Shown one piece after another: positions 1-5,875 of a stretch of 6,381 bases of DNA. Within the stretch, counting starts at the first letter, position 1; each line of letters begins with the position of its first letter. Location: contig JAEMSB010000282.1 of the NCBI GenBank assembly GCA_016463045.1, forward strand, positions 1-6,381, given 5' to 3'. Origin of the DNA: Niveispirillum sp. Its GTDB lineage: Bacteria; Pseudomonadota; Alphaproteobacteria; Azospirillales; Azospirillaceae. The position numbers and the translations under genes are program-made. Under the pieces are notes generated by a model. It saw only the letters and a list, made by a program, of their open reading frames with translations, searched no databases and was not told the DNA's origin.

Positions 1-86
1 CTATACTGCCCCTCCCCGCTGAAAACCAGCCGCGCGCAAGACCAAACGCCCCGCCCCTATATCTCAGAGGGTCGAGATGGCCCCGG

Positions 87-674
87 TCAGGTGGGACGGA
101 AAGCACCGTCACCCTGCGGGCTGCGGCCCTCAGCATATCCGTTCTGCAGGTAATGGAGCAGCGGATTCATATTGGCGTTCTTCACGTCGAGATTATTGTC
201 CAGATACAGCTTGGTATCGAACTGCAAGGACGGGTCACGCCGTTCCACCCAGCCATTATTGCAATAATGGGTCAGCGGATTGACGCCAGCCGCCGCGATA
301 TCAGGATAGGCTGCCAGATAGCCAGATGTGCTGAAGAACGAATTGGGGTTCCGCCCCTCATACCGCCCATAGCTCATGTAATGGCTATAGGGATCGACGC
401 CAGCCACCGCAATGTCGGGATAGGCACGCAGATAGTATTGCGCATCAAAGCAGTCGGTGGTGATCGACGGCCCGACATAGGGGTTCTTCAGGGTCGTGCG
501 GTTGCCGGCGGCGTCATATTCGTAAACCGTCAGCGCCGCGTCGGGGTAGAGCGCGGCTGTCACGCGACCCAGCGCGTCGTAGCGAAAATTGGTTTTGCCG
601 GCGAGAGCCGCGGTTGGCACCAACGGCAAAAGTGCGCCCGCAAAAAAAATGCGCCTGCTAACCCGAGCACCCAT
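87..674 (-). CDS. Exported YD-motif protein with three 38-residue repeats
   Basis: This 195-residue protein is not assignable to a named gene. The start is set at the ATG at 674: AAGGA lies nine bases upstream, whereas a TTG two codons earlier would be too close to it. Residues 1-25 form a signal peptide with SRRIFF at 6-11, close to the Tat consensus S-R-R-x-F, a hydrophobic stretch and an ALA|G cleavage site. Residues 30-62 carry two YD motifs (YDALGRVT and YDAAGNRTT) of the Rhs/YD type. Residues 76-186 hold three repeats starting at F76, F114 and F152, each with a YL, PD or LD, NP or DP, HY, G and R-x-P pattern. Repeats of this kind occur in extracellular proteins of alphaproteobacteria, but I know of no defined function. 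The gene is divergent from the large Rhs gene and shares its upstream region. It may be a partner of the Rhs protein, or an eroded Rhs fragment fused to a signal peptide. The reading frame is intact. Confidence 0.8.
   Translation of the reverse strand: MGARVSRRIFFAGALLPLVPTAALAGKTNFRYDALGRVTAALYPDAALTVYEYDAAGNRTTLKNPYVGPSITTDCFDAQYYLRAYPDIAVAGVDPYSHYMSYGRYEGRNPNSFFSTSGYLAAYPDIAAAGVNPLTHYCNNGWVERRDPSLQFDTKLYLDNNLDVKNANMNPLLHYLQNGYAEGRSPQGDGAFRPT
117..449 (-). repeat. Three tandem 38-residue protein repeats
   Basis: Within the small exported protein, three units begin at residues 76, 114 and 152 with an exact period of 38. They share F-(D/S)-x-x-x-YL-x-x-x-x-D-(I/V), then (D/N)-P-x-x-HY-x-x-x-G-x-x-E-x-R-x-P. 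The first two are closest to each other (AYPDIA followed by AGV in both). The third is more diverged, with NNLDVKNANMNP, and may be degenerating. The repeats are visible at protein level only and the DNA has drifted. Such units may form a surface or binding array, which is inference. Confidence 0.75.
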
Positions 675-714
675 TTTCAAAGTTCCTTAGACTATGACTA
701 ACATGTCTGTATCC

Positions 715-743
715 GATTTAGCATCGCACAGATTCCCTTGCAA
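715..743 (-). promoter_or_regulatory. Candidate promoter of the small exported protein gene
   Basis: On the minus strand, TTGCAA (738-743) is followed after 17 bases by TAAATC (715-720), which is preceded by TGC in the manner of an extended -10 element. Transcription would start near 708 and give a leader of roughly 34 bases before the ATG at 674, with the AAGGA site inside it. The spacing is good but the hexamers are imperfect, and no transcription data are available. Confidence 0.4.
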
Positions 744-777
744 CATGTAATTATCTGTGAGAGCGTGTCGCCGAAAT

Positions 778-806
778 CTGTCAATGACGGATTGTTACAG
801 TATTTT
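778..806 (+). promoter_or_regulatory. Weak candidate promoter for the Rhs gene
   Basis: CTGTCA (778-783) and TATTTT (801-806) are separated by 17 bases, each matching the sigma-70 consensus at four of six positions. The inferred start would fall inside the inverted repeat at 808-843, a suitable place for a repressor to act. Other AT-rich hexamers in the region could serve equally well, so the assignment is tentative. Confidence 0.2.
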
Positions 807-807
807 T

Positions 808-843
808 TATGCAGTGCAGCATAATTATACGTTGCACTGCATA
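808..843. promoter_or_regulatory. Perfect 11-bp inverted repeat, candidate operator
   Basis: TATGCAGTGCA (808-818) and its exact reverse complement TGCACTGCATA (833-843) flank a 14-base AT-rich spacer. The element lies between two divergent genes, 73 bases before the Rhs start. The octamer GTTGCACT, which overlaps the right arm (831-838), recurs at 893-900 directly before the Rhs ribosome binding site. A dyad plus an extra half-site in a divergent region fits binding of a dimeric regulator. An RNA hairpin is the alternative. Neither arm is followed by a clean T-run, so a terminator is unlikely. Confidence 0.55.
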
Positions 844-900
844 TTTGATATTTAACAATTCAGGTTCTTCGATAGATTTCTTTTGTATGTATGTTGCACT

Positions 901-907
901 AAAGGAG
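901..907 (+). promoter_or_regulatory. Ribosome binding site that fixes the Rhs start
   Basis: AAAGGAG is followed by eight bases and then the ATG at 916. This is near-ideal spacing and rules out the in-frame TTG at 883, which would put eleven residues including two cysteines before the signal peptide. Confidence 0.8.
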
Positions 908-915
908 TATTTATT

Positions 916-3900
916 ATGTCAAATATCACAAAGATTTCGTTAATAGTTTTGGCTACTACTTATACTTCTTTCTCTGCGTTGGCCGGGCCCGCTGAAGAAG
1001 ACCCGACGAGGCTGCCGCCCCCCATTTTCACGACATTGGATAGCAATGGGGTCGACCTGGCCTCTGGGACCTTCACACCCAGGGCGCCGCTGATCTCGAT
1101 CGGCACAGCCGACAGCGGTATGGATCTGGCGGTTGTAGATCCGCTGGTGACCGGTCAAGATAACCTCTGGGGCTGGGCGGACCGCCGCCTGCTTGCGCCC
1201 AGCGTCATGGAATATACGGTGTCACTGGGCCGCAGCTCGGCCCGCTTCACCTGTACAAACGATCAGCCCCCATGCTCGCTGATCGCTGGTCGCGGCAGCT
1301 TCAGTGGCAGCAGCGTTAACGGTGCCACCTATACGGATGAGAATGGCACCCTGATGCAGTTCGCGCTGCTGCCTGGACAGGGCACGGACCGTTTCTACAT
1401 CACCAGCCTGACCAAGCCGGACGGCGAGAAGCTGACCTATACGCGGGTGCCGGGCACCTTCACGCTACAATCAGTGGTTAGCAATCTCGGTTACATGATT
1501 CATTATGGCCGCTCTCCGCTACGCTGGACGGCTATCAATCTGGCGATTGATTATGTAGCGCCAACAGCGACAACGGCCAGCGGCCTCACGAAGGCTTGGC
1601 CCTATGTCGATCTGAGCGTGAACGGTCTGACCCTTCAGACCACCTACACGAATGCAGTGGGACAAACCACCGTCACGACACCAAGATATCTCAATCAAAC
1701 CGCGTCCATCCAGCGCCCGGGCGGTGTCACGGAGACCGTAACGTACGGTACTTCCAACGATGCCGCGATCTCCAATATGGGACGCGTGCTCACATACACA
1801 CGCGCCGGCTCGACCTGGACATATACGTGGAGCAGTCCTAATCTTGGTGGCTCGCAGCCATACCGGGAGCTGCATCTGCAAGCGAAGGACCCGCTGAACA
1901 ATACCAACTACATTAAGTCGCTGAAGGATTACGGCAAGCCTTTCCAGTTCACGAATGCCCTGAACCAGACGACAAATCTTGAGCATTTCGGTTTTGGCCG
2001 CAGCGTGTCGCAGGAACAGAGCCCAGAGGGCAACCTGCGCAAATATCTCTATGATCCCCGTGGCAACCTCACCGAGGTTCGGCAAGTGGCCAAGCCGGGT
2101 TCAGGCCTGGCCGATATTGTCGTGACCGCCGGCTATGACGCCGACTGCACCAATCCCAAAACCTGCAACAAGCCCAACTGGATTCGTGACGCGCGCGGCA
2201 ACCAGACCGATTTTACCTATGACCCGACCCATGGCGGCGTGCTGACCGTCACGCTCCCGGCCAAGCCCAACGGGGTGCGACCGCAGACCCGCTACACCTA
2301 TACGGCACTCTACCCCTGGTACAAGACCAGCGCCGGTGGCAGCCCCGTACAGGGGCCGCAGGCCATCTGGCGTCTGACCAGCGTATCGACCTGTGCCACA
2401 CAGTCGAGCTGCGCCAACACGGCGGATGAAACCCGAACCACCTATACCTACGGCTCGCCGGGGGTTGCTAATAATCTGCTGCGTACCGCCGTGACCGTGG
2501 CGGCCGGCGATGGTTCCGTTTCTGCGACCACCACCACGACATATGACGATTTCGGCAATGTCCTGTCGGAAGATGGCCCCTTGGCGGGCACGGCTGACAC
2601 GGTACGCTATCGTTATGACGCCGTGCGCCGGCGGGTCGGGGTCATCTATCCCGATGCCGATGGCGTGGCGCCCTGGAAATACAAGGCGGTGCGGACCGTC
2701 TATAATGCCGCCGGTCTGCCTGCGACGGTAGAAGACGGCACGGTGACCGGCACAAGCGACGCTGACTGGGCCAATTTCGTCAGTCTGCGCAAGGTGACCA
2801 CCACCTATGACAGCCAGTGGCGGGAGATCCGCAGTGCCATATCCAATACCGCCACCACCTTTGGCGTGACGGATAAGAACTACGACGCTTTGGGACGTGT
2901 CGATTGCACCGCCGTGCGCCTTGTCGCCAACCCGTCCGCTATAGCGGCTGGCTCGGCCTGCAGCGCCATTACGACCACCGAAGCGGGGCCCGATCGGATC
3001 ACCAAACTGACCTATGATGCTGTCAGCCGCGTGACGCAAATCCAGCGCGCCTTTGGCACGCCACTGGCGCAAAGCGAGAGCATCACTTACACGGCGAATG
3101 GCCAGGTGCAGACGCAGTCGGATGCTAAGGGTAATGTCAGCACGACGGAATATGATGGCTTCGACCGTGTGAAACGCCTGCGCTACCCGCTCCCGGGCGG
3201 TGGCGGCAGTTCTTCCAGTGACTATGAAGAATATGGCTACGACGCCACGTCGAATGTCACTTCCAAGCGCTTGCGCGACGGGCAGACCATTAATTCTGTG
3301 TTCGATGCACTGAATCGGCAGACCACACGCGATGCCCCCGGCACGGCAGAGGACCTGACCCAGACCTACGACAATCCTGGTCGGGTGATACAATCGGTCA
3401 GCAATGGGCAGACACAAACTTTTGGCTATGACGCACTGGGCCGGAAGATTTCCGAAAGCGGCTCTCTGGGTACGGTCAGCGCTACCTACGACGCTGTTGG
3501 CCGCCGCACGAGGCTGACTTGGCCAGCCATTGCGGGTGTACCAGATCTCTATGTGGATTATGTTTATAATACCACCAGTCTGACGGAGGTCCGGGAGAAC
3601 GGGGCGACTACCGGGGCCGGGCGGCTAGTCTTCATGGAATATGATGATCTGGGCCGCCGCACCAAGCTGACCCGCGGGAACGGTGTGATCAGTACCTGGG
3701 GCTATGACGGAGCCGGGCGACTTTCGAGTTTCAGTCACGATCTCGCTGGTACAGCGGCCGATCTAGCGGTGGCGGCAACCTACAACCCCGCAAGCCAAAT
3801 TATAGAACTGAACGCCAACAATGACAGCTACATGCGTCCGGCACCGGTACCGCGTTCGATGGGCTACACGGTCAATGGCCTGAACCAAGTGACGACCGCC

Positions 3901-5058
3901 GGGTCGAGCAGCATCAGCTATGACGGGCGTGGTAATCTGACAAACGACGGGGCGGTTGGATTCACGTATGATAGCCTGAACCGGCTGACCTCGGGCAACG
4001 GTGCGTTACTGACTTATGACCCGCAGAGCCGGCTGTCGCAGGTGTCCAAGGCAGGAGTGACGTCGAAGTTCCTTTATGATGGCACAGATGTCATTGGCGA
4101 GTATGACGGATCGAACAATCTCAAGCGGCGTTATGTTCCGGGCCTGGGAACAGACGAGCCGCTGGTCTGGTACGAAGGTTCCAGCCTTTCGAACCGCCGC
4201 TGGCTTCTAACAGACGAACGTGGTTCGATCACGGGACTGGCGGACAGTACCGGTGCCGTGGTCAATATAAACCGATATGATGCTTATGGTATGCCGGCTT
4301 CGGGGAATATCGGACTTTACCAGTATACAGGCCAGATTTGGCTGGGCGACGTAGGAGTCTATCACTACAAAGCCCGTGCCTACTCTCCGACGCTCGGGCG
4401 GTTCATGCAGACCGATCCAATTGGGTATAAGGATGGAATGAACATTTACGCCTATGCCGGAAATGACCCAGTCAACTTCAAGGACTCAAGCGGCCTCGCC
4501 ATCTGTGACGACAGATCCGGGCTTGACTGCAATCATGTTCGCGCGATGGAGGAGGAGGCAAGGAAGGCTATCATGGCGCGGCGCGCGGTCATCGAAAACC
4601 TGCTGACGGAGAACAAGGACCAGTTGGCTTCTGCAAACGAAGCAGGAAAGAAGGGACTGCAAGAACAACAACGTAATTTGAACAAGGAACTCCGTATACT
4701 CGATAAGGCCTTGGTAGTTCTAGACCCAAACAACTCAACCTACAGATACCAGAGTGCGCCAAGCAAGGGTGACGAACGAGCATTTGCAGCAACTTCTCCC
4801 AATGGCAATACAGATGGAAGCACAGTGTGGCCGTTTGGAACGATTGGGATTAGACCACCGTTCATGGATAACGCGGGCAAGGGCAACTCACTTGAAACCC
4901 GGCAGCAGCATACTCTGGTACACGAAGCAACCCACTTTGCGGGTACTGAGGATCACGCTCAAGTCGGGACCGGTGATTTCAAGTGGCTTGCCGGCGATCT
5001 GCGCGCAAATAATGCGGCGAGTGTTGCTTGCAACGTCGTTCGGATCAATGGGTGTTAG
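916..5058 (+). CDS. Exported Rhs/YD-repeat protein with C-terminal metallopeptidase-like toxin
   Basis: This 1380-residue protein starts with a Sec-type signal peptide (residues 1-23, cleavage after SALA). Residues 24 to about 370 are an N-terminal region typical of secreted Rhs proteins, including SNGVDLASGTF. From about 376 to 1070 there are many YD motifs, for example YDPRGNLTEV, YDALGRVDC, YDALGRKISE and YDDLGRRTKL. In known Rhs and Tc proteins these build a hollow beta-cocoon around the toxin. Residues about 1073-1194 are the conserved Rhs core end: YTGQIWL, YKARAYSPTLGRF, DPIG (1167-1170), NIYAYAGNDPVN, then DSSGL (1190-1194). The remaining 186 residues are a different, lower-GC domain with HEATH at 1336-1340. 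No PAAR, VgrG-like or other type VI adaptor is present, so delivery is unclear. A probable immunity gene follows after one base. Rhs architecture is certain; the enzyme class of the tip is inferred. Confidence 0.93.
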   Translation: MSNITKISLIVLATTYTSFSALAGPAEEDPTRLPPPIFTTLDSNGVDLASGTFTPRAPLISIGTADSGMDLAVVDPLVTGQDNLWGWADRRLLAPSVMEYTVSLGRSSARFTCTNDQPPCSLIAGRGSFSGSSVNGATYTDENGTLMQFALLPGQGTDRFYITSLTKPDGEKLTYTRVPGTFTLQSVVSNLGYMIHYGRSPLRWTAINLAIDYVAPTATTASGLTKAWPYVDLSVNGLTLQTTYTNAVGQTTVTTPRYLNQTASIQRPGGVTETVTYGTSNDAAISNMGRVLTYTRAGSTWTYTWSSPNLGGSQPYRELHLQAKDPLNNTNYIKSLKDYGKPFQFTNALNQTTNLEHFGFGRSVSQEQSPEGNLRKYLYDPRGNLTEVRQVAKPGSGLADIVVTAGYDADCTNPKTCNKPNWIRDARGNQTDFTYDPTHGGVLTVTLPAKPNGVRPQTRYTYTALYPWYKTSAGGSPVQGPQAIWRLTSVSTCATQSSCANTADETRTTYTYGSPGVANNLLRTAVTVAAGDGSVSATTTTTYDDFGNVLSEDGPLAGTADTVRYRYDAVRRRVGVIYPDADGVAPWKYKAVRTVYNAAGLPATVEDGTVTGTSDADWANFVSLRKVTTTYDSQWREIRSAISNTATTFGVTDKNYDALGRVDCTAVRLVANPSAIAAGSACSAITTTEAGPDRITKLTYDAVSRVTQIQRAFGTPLAQSESITYTANGQVQTQSDAKGNVSTTEYDGFDRVKRLRYPLPGGGGSSSSDYEEYGYDATSNVTSKRLRDGQTINSVFDALNRQTTRDAPGTAEDLTQTYDNPGRVIQSVSNGQTQTFGYDALGRKISESGSLGTVSATYDAVGRRTRLTWPAIAGVPDLYVDYVYNTTSLTEVRENGATTGAGRLVFMEYDDLGRRTKLTRGNGVISTWGYDGAGRLSSFSHDLAGTAADLAVAATYNPASQIIELNANNDSYMRPAPVPRSMGYTVNGLNQVTTAGSSSISYDGRGNLTNDGAVGFTYDSLNRLTSGNGALLTYDPQSRLSQVSKAGVTSKFLYDGTDVIGEYDGSNNLKRRYVPGLGTDEPLVWYEGSSLSNRRWLLTDERGSITGLADSTGAVVNINRYDAYGMPASGNIGLYQYTGQIWLGDVGVYHYKARAYSPTLGRFMQTDPIGYKDGMNIYAYAGNDPVNFKDSSGLAICDDRSGLDCNHVRAMEEEARKAIMARRAVIENLLTENKDQLASANEAGKKGLQEQQRNLNKELRILDKALVVLDPNNSTYRYQSAPSKGDERAFAATSPNGNTDGSTVWPFGTIGIRPPFMDNAGKGNSLETRQQHTLVHEATHFAGTEDHAQVGTGDFKWLAGDLRANNAASVACNVVRINGC
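4498..5055 (+). other. Rhs C-terminal toxin domain, M35 (aspzincin)-like metallopeptidase
   Basis: Residues 1195-1380 follow the Rhs junction. A charged helical stretch (about 1206-1268, rich in E, K, Q and L) leads to VWPFGTIGIRPPF (1304-1316) and then TLVHEATHFAGTEDHA. H1336, E1337 and H1340 form the HExxH zinc site. GTED (1343-1346) matches the G-T-x-D motif whose aspartate is the third zinc ligand in M35 proteases. The tail has WLA and ANNAAS, resembling the LA...NA segment after the active site in that family. In the fungal M35 enzymes I recall, the Asp lies nine residues after the second His; here it is six, so a loop is shortened. Four cysteines (1197, 1205, 1372, 1380) could form disulfides, as expected outside the cytoplasm. 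Another HExxH toxin family remains possible. Confidence 0.65.
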
Positions 5059-5059
5059 A

Positions 5060-5626
5060 ATGTGGATCAAGAGAAGCATTGCGATCACCGTAGGAGCTTT
5101 CCTCTCATTGACACCCAACTCTTTTGCAGAAGCCGACGTTCAAAAAATCCCTATTGAAGTCGAAATAAAAAGGGAAACTTCGAAAGAAATTTCTGCGGCC
5201 TTTAAATTCAAAAATAACCACAAAATGGCAATATGCATTGCATCACGTTACTGGAGTCGGGACGCAAAAAATTTCGATGTTTTTAATAAAGATAAATTTG
5301 CCGTGAATTACAGGGGGGTAATACGTGAATATGATGGACCACCTCGAGAATATGTTGTTATTCCACCTGGATTTACAGAGGTGTTATACTTTAATTTGAG
5401 TAAATACTATGAGCTTGAATCAGTTGGTCACTACCATTTTTCTTTAACCTTGTTTGCGCCCTTTTGCTCCTCATTTGATATGGGCGTAGCGGATGAACCA
5501 AGTCCTCGAACCTTAGCACGTGAGCCATCGTTAGAGGCTCAACTTGCCCTTCTCCGTCAGCGGGGGATACAAAATGGCGTCCTTCTGGTTTCTGGACAAA
5601 TATATTTTGAAGTCATTCCGCAATAA
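5060..5626 (+). CDS. Exported small protein, probable immunity protein resembling an M35 prodomain
   Basis: This 188-residue protein starts one base after the Rhs stop, so translation is probably coupled. An in-frame ATG at 5048 overlapping the Rhs end is an alternative start; neither has a strong ribosome site. Residues 1-23 form a signal peptide (MWIKRS, hydrophobic core, SFA|EA), placing the product in the periplasm. Residues about 46-130 look like one beta-sandwich: FKFKNN, FDVF (72-75), VNYRG (82-86), PP, YVVIPPG (98-104), LSKYYEL, GHYHF. From memory this order matches the propeptide domain of bacterial M35 lysine-specific proteases (N-x, F-x-V, V-x-Y-G, P, Y-x-x-L-x-PG, L-x-x-Y-D, G-x-Y). 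Two cysteines (59, 136) may pair. Gene position and resemblance together suggest that it inhibits the toxin domain of the preceding Rhs protein. GC content is clearly lower than in neighbouring genes. Confidence 0.75.
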   Translation: MWIKRSIAITVGAFLSLTPNSFAEADVQKIPIEVEIKRETSKEISAAFKFKNNHKMAICIASRYWSRDAKNFDVFNKDKFAVNYRGVIREYDGPPREYVVIPPGFTEVLYFNLSKYYELESVGHYHFSLTLFAPFCSSFDMGVADEPSPRTLAREPSLEAQLALLRQRGIQNGVLLVSGQIYFEVIPQ

Positions 5627-5875
5627 AAATGTTATTATTACCAGATGCCAAATATTTTTCTGTATATCACGAATGAACAACTTAAAAAATTGACATAAAA
5701 TGTACAGGAGGATTGTAAATTTATTACGCGAAATGTGAGGAAATTACTTTCCGCACCAGAAGGCCAACTGATAGTGGCGCCCGAGCTTGAAGGCCTACCA
5801 ACCTGGTTTCCCAACGAATGTTGTGCGACAGAGTTCGAGTTAGCCTGGAATTCAGCCTCTTACTACTGCCCCCCC
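5627..5875. other. Convergent intergenic region with a composition step
   Basis: No gene is supported here. Up to about 5730 the sequence is very AT-rich, continuing the putative immunity gene; after that it is clearly richer in GC. An open plus-strand frame runs from 5699 past 5875, including LLSAPEGQLIVAPELEG. It has no usable start near the AGGAGG at 5706-5711 and then runs antisense into gspF. It may be a remnant of a former gene, but I do not recognise it. No convincing hairpin-plus-T-run terminator is visible for either converging gene. Confidence 0.5.
5690..5719 (+). promoter_or_regulatory. Orphan promoter-like sequence reading toward gspF antisense
   Basis: A perfect TTGACA (5690-5695) is followed after 18 bases by TGTAAA (5714-5719), which matches the -10 consensus at four of six positions. 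Transcription would start near 5727 and run into the antisense strand of gspF. No recognisable gene follows, and the context is AT-rich, so chance occurrence is quite possible. Confidence 0.25.

Noticed and set aside
61..78. Short inverted repeat ATCTC-N8-GAGAT downstream of the small exported gene as a terminator.
   Set aside because: The stem is only five bases and is not followed by a T-run on either strand.
153..701. A 182-codon plus-strand open frame over the small exported gene.
   Set aside because: Its translation is low-complexity I/R/G-rich sequence, whereas the opposite strand shows a signal peptide, YD motifs and regular repeats.
3193..3219. Gly4-Ser4 run inside the YD array (residues 761-768) as an engineered or fusion linker.
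   Set aside because: It sits between ordinary YD motifs in natural-looking sequence and is best read as a loop insertion.
2101..3417. A 438-codon open frame on the minus strand across the Rhs gene.
   Set aside because: It is antisense to a well-supported YD-repeat region, has no recognisable domains or start signal, and follows from the codon bias of the true frame.
4754..5059. Upstream extension of the small exported gene, overlapping the Rhs toxin domain by about 300 bases.
   Set aside because: The extension would bury a clear signal peptide in mid-protein and overlaps the zinc-site coding sequence in another frame.
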